NCBI RefSeq assembly: GCF_000585495.1
Contig: NZ_CP007264.1
Location: 310,001-374,000 of the forward strand
Source: Thermococcus nautili
GTDB lineage: Archaea > Methanobacteriota_B > Thermococci > Thermococcales > Thermococcaceae
DNA length: 64,000 nucleotides
Direction of reading: 5' to 3'
Shown here piece by piece: positions 1-8,058 of the stretch. Both the position numbers and the translations under genes were made by a program. A model generated the notes under the pieces. The model was given only the letters and a program-made list of their open reading frames with translations, was not told the origin of the DNA and did not search any database. Every line of letters starts with the position of its first letter. Within the stretch, counting starts at the first letter, position 1.

Positions 1-728
<728 letters not shown>

Positions 729-733
729 TTAAC

Positions 734-1111
734 TCAGAGCTCGGCCTCGATGCCGTCTTCCTCGTCCTCCTCGAGCTCCCGAATCTCGTAGACCTTGAGG
801 GGGACCTTCTTGAGGGCCTTGCCGACGACGGCCTTGGCTATCCTCTCGGCGTGCTCTATCGTCTGGGCGTTGTAGACCTTGAGCGTTAGATACATGCCGA
901 CGAGGCCTACGTTCCCGATTACGAAGGCGCTCTCGAAGTGCGCCCCGCAGACGGGACACTGGGAGTAGCCGAGCTCAACGCGGACGAAGTCAAGCTTCTC
1001 CCTGTTGAGTGCCTTCGTTACCTTGCTCACGGCCACGTTTATCGCGTCCTCGCTCGTCTCAACGTCCCTCACGATGATAGGCGCCTCGAGAACCACCAGA
1101 TAGTCTCCCAT
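734..1111 (-). CDS. DUF555 / UPF0212 family archaeal protein
   Basis: Function unknown. The 125-residue product starting MGDYLVVLEAPI matches the archaeal DUF555 (UPF0212) family in length and sequence. It carries a CPVC motif near its middle that could be half of a metal site, and it ends in a very acidic tail. An upstream in-frame extension of 14 residues to 1153 would run into the neighbouring gene, which stops at 1122; the ATG at 1111 with GGTGAG upstream is the better start. It sits 10 bases after the DUF357 gene on the same strand, so the two are probably co-transcribed. Confidence 0.85.
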   Translation of the reverse strand: MGDYLVVLEAPIIVRDVETSEDAINVAVSKVTKALNREKLDFVRVELGYSQCPVCGAHFESAFVIGNVGLVGMYLTLKVYNAQTIEHAERIAKAVVGKALKKVPLKVYEIRELEEDEEDGIEAEL

Positions 1112-1121
1112 CTCGCTCACC

Positions 1122-1409
1122 TCACCCGAATGCGAAAAGCCTGTCGTCTTCACCCCTAAATACGCCGAGCCTCACGCCGGCATCTATGAACCCGTGTGCG
1201 TAGTTCAGCGCGGCAAAGGCCGTGACGTAGTCGCCCTTCTCGTAGTAGTACCTTGCGTCCTCAAAATAGCTCTTTGCCATCGTCAGGAAGTCCATCGCAA
1301 CCGCGTGGAGAAGGCTCTTCTCGTGAACGGCTACCTCAAGTCGCTTGAGGGCCTCTTCGGTGATTCTAAAATACTTCTGGAGCTTCTCATCGGTTACCTC
1401 GCGCTCCAC
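1122..1409 (-). CDS. DUF357 family helical protein
   Basis: A 95-residue, almost entirely alpha-helical protein rich in Glu, Lys, Ala and Tyr. The block [20 protein letters not shown] is typical of the archaeal DUF357 family, whose molecular role is unknown. It is the first gene of a two-gene unit with the DUF555 gene. The promoter is near 1440-1450, where the minus strand reads GGTTTATAAG. Upstream of that promoter begins the hairpin-rich gene-free region. Confidence 0.85.
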   Translation of the reverse strand: MEREVTDEKLQKYFRITEEALKRLEVAVHEKSLLHAVAMDFLTMAKSYFEDARYYYEKGDYVTAFAALNYAHGFIDAGVRLGVFRGEDDRLFAFG

Positions 1410-1458
1410 ACCGCTCGCCTCGGTCGTGCTTTGAAAGTCCTCTTATAAACCTTACCTC

Positions 1459-1778
1459 AAAACTTTGCTGGGCAAAGTTTTATCAAAGTTTGTAGCTTCT
1501 TCTAAAGCGCTAAGTTTTGAGTGATTTTCTAATCACCTAGCTCTTTTGAGAGGGAAAACTTTTCAGTTTGCTCCTTTACTGTGGGTTTACCTTTAAATCG
1601 ACGCCCGACGGGCGTCAAGAAAGAAGTAAACCCCTTGGAAAGGCTTTTTTGGTGTGTTCTCCTTTTGAAAAGTGCAATTTTGCAAGCAAAATCTGCTCTA
1701 CTTGAGCCTTGGATTGGGAGCTACTAACTTTTGGTGAAGCTTTTTCTAAAAACTTCAATCACCGACCTTGGTCAAACT
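1459..1778. repeat. Structured repeat unit, copy 1
   Basis: First copy of an ordered set of three modules. Module a (1459-1492) is an AAAACTTTGC hairpin followed by ATCAAAGTTTGT. Module b (1584-1640) reads GGGTTTAC, an AT-rich run, a GC hairpin, then AAACCCCTT. Module c (1757-1778) is a 22-base block beginning AATCACCGACCTTGGTCAAA. In this copy, module c opens into a larger branched fold: an outer stem CTTGGTCAA (1767-1775) with TTGACCAAAG (1848-1857) encloses three further hairpins. Confidence 0.65.
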
Positions 1779-1961
1779 CTGTGGGACTTTCGTCCCTCGC
1801 GTCGAGCAAAGCTCGACGTTGCGCAGGCGAGCAAGCTTTAGGAAAGCTTGACCAAAGAAGTTCCCTTCTCACCAACGGGGCAAAAAGTCAGTCGTGCACT
1901 ATCGAGTTGAATAGTTCAACGCGAGTTTAAAATTAGTAGGGACTCAGCGAAACAGTTTCAA

Positions 1962-2016
1962 CGTATTTTTGGCGTCCTCCGGACGCCGTTTATAGAGTGA
2001 AACTCTCTCCAAAGAG
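1962..2016. repeat. Extra copy of module b
   Basis: A run of T, the hairpin GGCGTCC/GGACGCC (1971-1977/1981-1987), then TTTATAGAG and AAACTCTCTCCAAAG. It aligns with the module b copies at 1584 and 2211. The stem sequence differs but stays perfectly paired. Confidence 0.5.
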
Positions 2017-2083
2017 CAAGTCAAAAAGAAACTCCTTGCAAACTGTTGAATTTCAAAAAAGCACCTAACCTTCCGCCAGCGCT

Positions 2084-2385
2084 GAAACTTTGCCTTCGCA
2101 AAGTTTCATCAAAGTTTGTGATTCTTTTTGTAGGGGTTCCCTTGGGAGTGTTTGCGCTTTTAACGGCTTTTTGGAATGCGAATTCCTAAATTTTGGAAGC
2201 TTTCTTGCTTGGGTTTACTTTTTATCGCGCTCCGGAGGAGCGCTTTTAGAGAAACCCCTTCCAGAGGGTTCCTTGAAGAGAATTCTCTGAGAGTACCCAA
2301 TCCAATTGAGAGTGCAAACTTCTTAGAGTTGCGTTTTTAGAAAAGAATCACCGACCTTGGTCAAACTTCGCGCAGGCGAAGTTTG
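2084..2385. repeat. Structured repeat unit, copy 2
   Basis: Second copy of modules a-b-c in the same order and with similar spacing: a at 2084-2120, b at 2211-2270, c at 2346-2367. The 22 bases of module c are identical to those in copy 1. Here module c closes directly into a simple 10-bp hairpin (2362-2371/2376-2385) instead of a branched fold. The stems of a and b have different sequences from copy 1 but remain fully paired. Confidence 0.65.
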
Positions 2386-2512
2386 TAAGGGGGGCAGTAG
2401 GGGTTGTCGCCCCCCTGGGGGTCCCGACGTCATCGCAACCCCGTACTCGTCGGGCAGATGAAGTAGGGCAAAGGTCTTATAACCTTCACCCCAACCGAGA
2501 ACGGTGCGAAAT

Positions 2513-3013
2513 ATGGGTGGAACAGTGAGCAAGATAATCCGCTTCCGCGACGAGGAGGAGTTCATAGAGGATATAGACTTCGCCCTTGAGCGCTTCTCGT
2601 ATCTGGCGAGCAAGTACGGCCACAACCCGGTTGGGGGAATCGTCCTCTGGGACAGCATAGCGGTTAGGGACGACGAAGGGATAAAGCTCTTCCGCGTCGG
2701 TGAGTTCCCCTACTTCGAGGGGACTCTAAGGCTCGACCTCGAAACGCTCCGCGTCATGGAGCGCTACTTTGACGAGCTTGAGAGCAGGTGGGACGAGCTC
2801 ACCGTTGAGGAGATAAACTACTTCGTCGAGATGCTCAACGAGGCTTTAGGTGAGGAGAGGGTTTACTACGACGCCTACTCGCTCGGCCTCGACAGGAACA
2901 CCGCCTACATAATCCTCGATTTGGTTGCGCTCAACTACCTTGAGAGTGTTCTTGACGGGAAGGACAGGGAAATATTTGAGGAGGCCGTTGAGGTTCTGCT
3001 CAAGTACATCTAA
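2513..3013 (+). CDS. Uncharacterised acidic helical protein
   Basis: A 166-residue protein (MGGTVSKIIRFRDEEEF) that I do not recognise as a characterised family. It is rich in Glu, Asp and Leu, has no signal peptide, membrane segment or obvious catalytic motif, and looks like a soluble cytoplasmic protein. The ATG at 2513 is preferred over a frame-compatible start at 2504. A TATA-like CTTATAACC at 2474-2482 places transcription start close to the ATG, so the mRNA is probably nearly leaderless. It heads a run of plus-strand genes ending in queE. Confidence 0.75.
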   Translation: MGGTVSKIIRFRDEEEFIEDIDFALERFSYLASKYGHNPVGGIVLWDSIAVRDDEGIKLFRVGEFPYFEGTLRLDLETLRVMERYFDELESRWDELTVEEINYFVEMLNEALGEERVYYDAYSLGLDRNTAYIILDLVALNYLESVLDGKDREIFEEAVEVLLKYI

Positions 3014-3081
3014 GCGGTTGATGAATTGTTTAATTACAGAGTTACATAATCCTTTGATTGAACAATCGCGGGGTGATATCG

Positions 3082-3342
3082 GTGCTCTTCAAGAAGAAAG
3101 GCGTCTTCACTGATGAGGACGCGAGGAAGGTAATCGAGGAGATGAGCAAACATCCGGAAGAGAAGGAGCTCATAGTGATGGCCGAAGCAGTTACGGCCGA
3201 GGCAAAAAGGCGCCTCTGGGACTACGCGAGGGCAGTAAAGCTGATGGCCGACATGACGGGCGAGGAGAGGGAAGTTCGCGTTGAAATCCTCGAGGGCTAC
3301 GTGAGTGAGAAGGTGAAGGGAATAGACGTTGAGACCCTGTGA
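3082..3342 (+). CDS. Small uncharacterised helical protein
   Basis: An 86-residue charged protein starting at GTG 3082 (VLFKKKGVFTDEDARKV), helical by composition and without recognisable motifs. The GTG has a GGGGTGAT ribosome binding site at 3070-3077, which decides it against the upstream TTG at 3058. The gene ends 9 bases before the queE start and is probably in one transcript with it. This suggests shared regulation but does not show a shared function. Confidence 0.75.
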   Translation: MLFKKKGVFTDEDARKVIEEMSKHPEEKELIVMAEAVTAEAKRRLWDYARAVKLMADMTGEEREVRVEILEGYVSEKVKGIDVETL

Positions 3343-3351
3343 GGTGTGACA

Positions 3352-4113
3352 ATGAAACTCATAATGGCCGAGGTCTTCAACAGCTGGCAGGGCGAAGGAG
3401 GAAGCGTTCCGGGAAGTGCCTTTGGGAGGAGGCAGATTTTTGTCCGCTTCGCCGGTTGCGACCTCCACTGTGCCTGGTGCGACTCAAGGGAGTTCATTGA
3501 CGCATCTCGCGTTTCGCGGTGGCGCTACGAGGTCGAGCCCTTCACCGGAAGGTTTGAGTACAGGCCAAACCCAGCTGAGTTTGATGAGGTCGTTGAAGCC
3601 ATTACTCGCCTCGACACGGGTGATATACACTCGATAAGCTACACCGGGGGAGAGCCAACCATTCAGGTGAAACCCCTGAAGGTCCTCATGGGAAAGATGA
3701 AGGAGCTCGGCTTCGACAACTTCCTCGAAACACACGGCGGACTCCCGGAGCTCATAAGAGAGGTCGCCCCGCTCACCGACTACGCGAGCGTTGACATAAA
3801 GGACGAGACCGCTAAAGCGACCGAGGACTGGCGCTCCCTGGTTCTCCGCGAGGTTGAGAGCATCAGGATTCTGAAGGAAGCCGGGGCCAAGGTTTACGCC
3901 AAGCTCGTGGTCACTTCAGAGACAAAGGTTGAGAACGTCCGCTGGTACGCTGGGCTTCTAAAGGGCCTTGCTCCCCTTGTAATCCAGCCGAGGGAGCCGA
4001 TTGATATCAGCCAGGTGAGGCTGATGGAACTTTACCGCGAAGCTTCGCTCATCATGGGGCGGAAGAACGTTGGACTGAGCTTCCAGGTTCACAAGTACCT
4101 CAACGTTCTCTGA
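3352..4113 (+). CDS. queE: 7-carboxy-7-deazaguanine synthase (QueE-like radical SAM enzyme)
   Basis: QueE is a radical SAM enzyme that makes the deazaguanine ring, a precursor of archaeosine in archaeal tRNA. The 253-residue protein opens with FNSWQGEGGSVPG, the QueE substrate-binding start. It has the iron-sulfur motif C36-x3-C40-x2-C43 (GCDLHCAWCDS) and the SYTGGEPTIQ SAM-binding strand, and the length is normal for the family. The ATG at 3352 follows a GAGGTG site at 3341-3346; an in-frame GTG at 3346 lies inside that site. The stop overlaps the convergent CGP-CTERM gene by 14 bases. Confidence 0.92.
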   Translation: MKLIMAEVFNSWQGEGGSVPGSAFGRRQIFVRFAGCDLHCAWCDSREFIDASRVSRWRYEVEPFTGRFEYRPNPAEFDEVVEAITRLDTGDIHSISYTGGEPTIQVKPLKVLMGKMKELGFDNFLETHGGLPELIREVAPLTDYASVDIKDETAKATEDWRSLVLREVESIRILKEAGAKVYAKLVVTSETKVENVRWYAGLLKGLAPLVIQPREPIDISQVRLMELYREASLIMGRKNVGLSFQVHKYLNVL

Positions 4114-5872
4114 GGATGGCGAGCAGGGCGATAAGGACCATTAACCCGGGTCCACAGATTGATTTAGCCTCGCTTCTCTCCGGCGTTTTTCCGGTGTTTG
4201 AGCCGGTGGAATTGGTGGTTCCCCCAGTGCCCGTGGAGGAAGCCGTTAGGTTCGTGGAGGTGGTAACACTCGTCTTCTCACGAGGCGCCTTACTGTACTC
4301 CACGAGTTCGGGGTAAATGGTAAAGTTGCCCCCCACCCTAAAGAGGCCGTAGACTGTGCCGTTGGTAAGGAAGGCGTATACCGGCCAGAGCGAGCAGGTT
4401 GGGAGTATTCTTTTTCCAACTTTCGCGTATCCTGCGGGAAGCCCGTAAAAGCTGACCGAATATCGCTCGGGGTAAACAAGCACTCCGCCCTTGACCGGAA
4501 CGTATTCCAAGACCGGAGTTGAGAGGAAGTATTTGGAGTAATGGGAGACGTTGGAAAGCCTGGTTCCCTTTGTTGAATCCCTCATCATCTTCTTCCAGGT
4601 TTCTGGTGATACGGAACCTGCCTTAACCCATTCCCTCTTTTCGGGCATGAGGCGTATCAGCGTGACGTTTTTCGAGTTGTTCATCGAGACGCCCAGGTAG
4701 GGGGTTCCGTTCACAAAAGTCACGCCGAGGTGGAAGATTTCCTCATCGGCACCGCCGAAGTAGAAGGCCGGGTTGCCGTCCTCGTCCTCCTCAGGCGGGT
4801 TGAAGGTTCTCAGTATGGAACTCAGGTTTACCTGGAAAAGCCTGCCGTCGTAGCCGAAGAGGAGGGTGTAGTGTATGTCCGCCGGAACGTTGGGGCCACC
4901 AGGGATTAGGATTCCGCTGGCGGACAGGTTCAGGAGAAAGAGGGCGAAGGTGCCGTTTGTGAACCCGCTGACGTTGACGCTGACATTGTGGGGAGCGACG
5001 TAGACGTAGGAGTAATTCCTTCCTCCCGTGAGCTCAACGGGTGGTTCCACCGGCCTGGGGAGTTCAAGGTTCGAGGGGGAGCAGGCGTAGTAATAGCATC
5101 CCCAATCCCCCTTCCTTCTCTCCGTTTTGAGCTCCAATACAGGTTTCATGCTCCCGTTGCGGTAGGCGAGAATCAGTGGCGGGGCGCTCGGAGTTGAGCC
5201 GTTGAAAACCAAGGGTATTATCGGGGAAACGTAATTCCCCGTCGCGCGAAATTCCTCGGGTATGAATTTATCGCAGTCCACGAACTCGGCCTGGGGGAAG
5301 TAGACGTAGATTGTTCCCTTGTAAACGAATCCTCTCATTCTCGAAACGACGTCTGGCGTGCCGTTAAATTTCGCCAGGAGGGGTTTGAGGTCCGGGGAAT
5401 AGGTGTAGTTCTGGGTGAACGTCCCGGTGATGTTGAGAACCGAGAGGTACTTTTCGAGAACGCCAAACGAAAACGAGACGTTGGAGCCGTTCAGCACCAC
5501 GACCGACCCGTTCAGGAGCTTTAGGGGGTATGTTTTCAGCGGGATTCCATCAACACCGCCGAGCCTTCCGACCGCGCGCCCATTCTCGATGGTATAGTGA
5601 ACCGTAAAATCGAGGGCCCCGGTGTCCAGACACTGAAGCCTGTCGGTTAGGCTTGAAATCGGACACATTCCTTCGTAGAACTGGTAGAAGTAGTAGACGT
5701 CCAGCTCGAAGACGAGGGTCCCGTTGACGATGTAGGGGGTCGTGGCGAAGAGAACGGGGTCCGGCAGTTCGACCTCTGGCGGACAGGTACTCTTTCCCGA
5801 AACTTCGTGGGGGTGATACGTTAGAGACACCATCAGGAGGAGCATCAGGACAATACCTTTCATTTTTGACAT
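4100..5872 (-). CDS. Secreted surface protein with CGP-CTERM anchor
   Basis: About 590 residues. An N-terminal hydrophobic signal segment (MKGIVLMLLLMVSL) is followed by a long extracellular domain with many N-x-S/T sites, then a Ser/Thr/Gly-rich linker. The C-terminus reads SICGPGLMVLIALLAILRER, the CGP-CTERM tripartite sorting signal known from Thermococcales: Cys-Gly-Pro, a hydrophobic helix and a basic end. The protein is therefore probably processed and anchored outside the membrane. Its specific role is unknown. A TATA box (TTTAAAAG, 5904-5911, read on the minus strand) puts transcription start near 5882, which favours the ATG at 5872. A GTG at 5884 is the alternative start. Confidence 0.85.
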   Translation of the reverse strand: MSKMKGIVLMLLLMVSLTYHPHEVSGKSTCPPEVELPDPVLFATTPYIVNGTLVFELDVYYFYQFYEGMCPISSLTDRLQCLDTGALDFTVHYTIENGRAVGRLGGVDGIPLKTYPLKLLNGSVVVLNGSNVSFSFGVLEKYLSVLNITGTFTQNYTYSPDLKPLLAKFNGTPDVVSRMRGFVYKGTIYVYFPQAEFVDCDKFIPEEFRATGNYVSPIIPLVFNGSTPSAPPLILAYRNGSMKPVLELKTERRKGDWGCYYYACSPSNLELPRPVEPPVELTGGRNYSYVYVAPHNVSVNVSGFTNGTFALFLLNLSASGILIPGGPNVPADIHYTLLFGYDGRLFQVNLSSILRTFNPPEEDEDGNPAFYFGGADEEIFHLGVTFVNGTPYLGVSMNNSKNVTLIRLMPEKREWVKAGSVSPETWKKMMRDSTKGTRLSNVSHYSKYFLSTPVLEYVPVKGGVLVYPERYSVSFYGLPAGYAKVGKRILPTCSLWPVYAFLTNGTVYGLFRVGGNFTIYPELVEYSKAPREKTSVTTSTNLTASSTGTGGTTNSTGSNTGKTPERSEAKSICGPGLMVLIALLAILRER

Positions 5873-6022
5873 TTTACTCGCCACAGTTGTTTCTCACCAA
5901 ACGTTTAAAAGCATTTGGTCAACCTTCTTTGGCGATGATGACATTGGCCTTTGGGGTGACCGATGCCCGGAAAACCCACCTGAGCCATAAAGCTTAAATC
6001 TTTGCATCTTCTCCTTATCTTG

Positions 6023-7054
6023 GTGGTAATAATCGAGGTTCTCCGGTGTGAGCACTGTGGAGCACCGCTCGATGTAACCCCCGAGGATATAATAGTGGTC
6101 TGCCACTATTGCGGTTATCCCAACGCCTATGACAAAGTTTTCACGGAGAAGAACGTCTTCTTCGTTGAGAGCCTTCCCAAAAAAGAAATCCTTCGCCTTT
6201 TCTGGGAGCGGGTTAAGAAAGACCCTGATTACAGCGGGATACGGGGAAAGATAAAGGTTATCAAGGTTGAAGGGGTTTACGTTCCCTTCTGGTTTGGAAT
6301 CGTTAAGGGGCAGGGCCAAATGAGATATGTCGTCTATGAGAAGAAGGGTAGCCAGACCAGAGCCGTTGTTAAATCTAGGAAATTCGACATGGAGTCCCTC
6401 GTCTGCGTTCCTGCCCGGAGAAGCGTCTATGATATTGCAGTTGAGACCTTGGCGCTAAAATTTGAACGATATGGGTATTTATCCTTCAAAAGGTTGGAGG
6501 ATACGTTGAGGTATATGATGGACATTAAGCCGATAGCAGAGTTAACTCCAGATAAGTGGGGCAACCTTAAACTGACGTTTCTGAACGCTGACTTTGGAAA
6601 GGACTACGCCAGAATTGCCCTTCAGGACAGGGCTTCTGATGTTGCCAAAGAGCGCCGTGTTCCCGATGATGCTGAACTCCAGTTCTTTAGGTTCGAGGGG
6701 GAGACCCTTGACATGGCCCTCGTGTTTTATCCCCTATGGAAGGTCTATTATGACGTCGAGGGTGGGACGTACTTCGTCGCCTACGATGGTCACAGGGGAA
6801 AGGAAGTCCTGGCCGTTGAGCCCGTTAGGATATGGAGAAAGGTCTGGTATGCATTGGTTTCCCTACTTGGAATCTCTCTCGCGGGGCTTTTCTCTTCCCT
6901 CTACGGGAACATTGGCTACTGGAAGGCCCTCTCGGATGCAGGGAAGAGTGGACTGGGCATGCTTGTGCTTCCGGCGCTGGGAGCGTACATCGGCTTTGAG
7001 CTGGCAAGGGGCTATGGACGGAAAGTGGCCCGCGACGTGAGGGTTGAGAAATGA
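6023..7054 (+). CDS. Zinc-ribbon membrane protein (paralogue of the 57.2-58.1 kb gene)
   Basis: The N-terminus carries a double zinc ribbon, CEHCGAPLDV and CHYCGYPN. A long domain ending in a PLWKVYYDVEGG block follows, then two hydrophobic segments near the C-terminus (LVSLLGISLAGLF and LGMLVLPALGAYIGF). It is clearly homologous to the product of 57152-58138 (CERCGAPLEVTP, LPMWTVYYKF). TATA-like GCTTAAAT at 5992-5999 suggests transcription starts near 6020, so the start is probably GTG 6023 (or TTG 6020), leaderless. The TTG at 6002 would be upstream of the transcript. It overlaps the next gene by 4 bases. Function unknown; a membrane-associated complex is an inference. Confidence 0.82.
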   Translation: MVIIEVLRCEHCGAPLDVTPEDIIVVCHYCGYPNAYDKVFTEKNVFFVESLPKKEILRLFWERVKKDPDYSGIRGKIKVIKVEGVYVPFWFGIVKGQGQMRYVVYEKKGSQTRAVVKSRKFDMESLVCVPARRSVYDIAVETLALKFERYGYLSFKRLEDTLRYMMDIKPIAELTPDKWGNLKLTFLNADFGKDYARIALQDRASDVAKERRVPDDAELQFFRFEGETLDMALVFYPLWKVYYDVEGGTYFVAYDGHRGKEVLAVEPVRIWRKVWYALVSLLGISLAGLFSSLYGNIGYWKALSDAGKSGLGMLVLPALGAYIGFELARGYGRKVARDVRVEK

Positions 7055-7992
7055 AAGTCCGGTGTCCCCATTGCGGTGCGGAGTTTGAAGCCAAGGAAGA
7101 GGGCATCGTGGTGTGTCCCTACTGTGGATTCCAGATAAAACTCGGCGAATCCAGAACGTTTACTTACCCCCTGCGGGTCGAAAATCCCTGGAACGTGCTG
7201 GCCTCGTTTATACGCCTTCAGCGCCTGTCCCCGACCGACGTTGAATGGAAGGCCCGTATCATTGAGAGAGAACTCCTCTATGTCCCATTTTATGTCTTCT
7301 TCGTGAAGGCAAAAGGCGTTGCCCGAAGGGGTATAATTTCCAAAGAAGGGGCAGGTTACGTTGAGTTCTTTAACTATGCCACCGTGCCCGCAGTCGAGGG
7401 CTTTGACGAGCTCGTTAACTACCCCTTACCCGTGAGAGGCAGGAGGTATTTCGATGGACACGTCAACGGCAGACTCCTTGAAAAGACGATTGAAGCCTCC
7501 GAGGCCGTGAAACGACTCAGGGATGAACTCAGAAACATCCTCAAGAACGAAGCGCGACGGTACTTCCACTGGAGCAACGTTGAGGTGGGAATGCCAACGT
7601 TTGATGTCCACCTTGACGGACTTGTCTATTATCCAATCTGGCGAATCAGGTATAAATATGGCTTTTTCACGTATCTGGCCTACATTGATGGGGCTGACGG
7701 TAGAGTTCCCTACGCTGAGTTTCCTGTGTCTCCTGTTAAACGAATGACGAACCTCTCCCTCGGATTTCTGCTCCTGGCCTCGGGGTTTTTAATCGGCAAG
7801 TTCCTGTATTCGTATGGTGTAACAGCCCCAATTGGTTCCGTTGCAACTGCGATATGGGCTTCATATCCCTCTTTGAAGAGGGCCTTTATGGTCAAGGGCA
7901 GGGCGAGTGAGCACAGGCTTTTGTCTGAGGTCGCGGGGGATTACATCCCAGAGGACGAGGTCTTTAAGACAATACGGCGCTTCCTGAAATAA
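7051..7992 (+). CDS. Zinc-ribbon membrane protein (paralogue of the 56.3-57.2 kb gene)
   Basis: 313 residues with N-terminal ribbon knuckles CPHCGAEF and CPYCGFQI, a central domain containing PLPVRGRRYFDG, a VYYPIWRIRYKYGFFTYLAYIDGADGR block, and C-terminal hydrophobic segments. The product of 56254-57150 has the same order: CPTCSATF/CPYCGTTF, PFPIRGKVFF, VHYPLWELRYEYAGKEYWGYVDGTDGR. The ATG overlaps the stop of the preceding paralogue (ATGA), so the two are translationally coupled. The gene pair is therefore duplicated as a unit in this window. This copy lacks the SPFH and coiled-coil partners. Confidence 0.83.
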   Translation: MKVRCPHCGAEFEAKEEGIVVCPYCGFQIKLGESRTFTYPLRVENPWNVLASFIRLQRLSPTDVEWKARIIERELLYVPFYVFFVKAKGVARRGIISKEGAGYVEFFNYATVPAVEGFDELVNYPLPVRGRRYFDGHVNGRLLEKTIEASEAVKRLRDELRNILKNEARRYFHWSNVEVGMPTFDVHLDGLVYYPIWRIRYKYGFFTYLAYIDGADGRVPYAEFPVSPVKRMTNLSLGFLLLASGFLIGKFLYSYGVTAPIGSVATAIWASYPSLKRAFMVKGRASEHRLLSEVAGDYIPEDEVFKTIRRFLK

Positions 7993-8058
7993 CGCCGTCC
8001 GTCAAATTTTTAAATCCCCTCTTTTAGTTACCTTCGGAAAGATTAAGGGGGTGAGACC

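Larger units (their letters stand above)
1448..2500. other. Gene-free region of about 1 kb with many perfect hairpins
   Basis: No credible coding sequence: the open frames here are short and run through inverted repeats. At least ten perfect stems can be read. Stem arms: 1459-1468/1472-1481 (10 bp), 1600-1606/1610-1616, 1783-1787/1792-1796, 1800-1807/1811-1818, 1832-1839/1843-1850, 1971-1977/1981-1987, 2084-2093/2098-2107 (10 bp), 2227-2233/2237-2243, 2362-2371/2376-2385 (10 bp) and 2388-2395/2409-2416. Loops are 3-4 bases in most; the last has 13. The composition is AT-rich outside the stems, unlike the flanking genes. The region contains repeated modules, listed separately. It could be a structured RNA, a decayed repeat element or both. 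A TATA-like CTTATAACC at 2474-2482 at its right end serves the next gene. Confidence 0.8.

Noticed and set aside
1709-1930. Short open frames at 1709-1930 and 2090-2290 in the hairpin-rich region
   Set aside because: They read through perfect stems and repeated modules, lack ribosome sites, and encode Ser/Leu-rich sequence without homology features.
1448-2500. CRISPR array
   Set aside because: Repeats here are not regularly spaced, differ in stem sequence and do not have unique spacers of even length.
5894-6319. A 141-codon minus-strand open frame beside the CGP-CTERM gene
   Set aside because: It covers the divergent promoters and the start of the zinc-ribbon gene in antisense; no motif.
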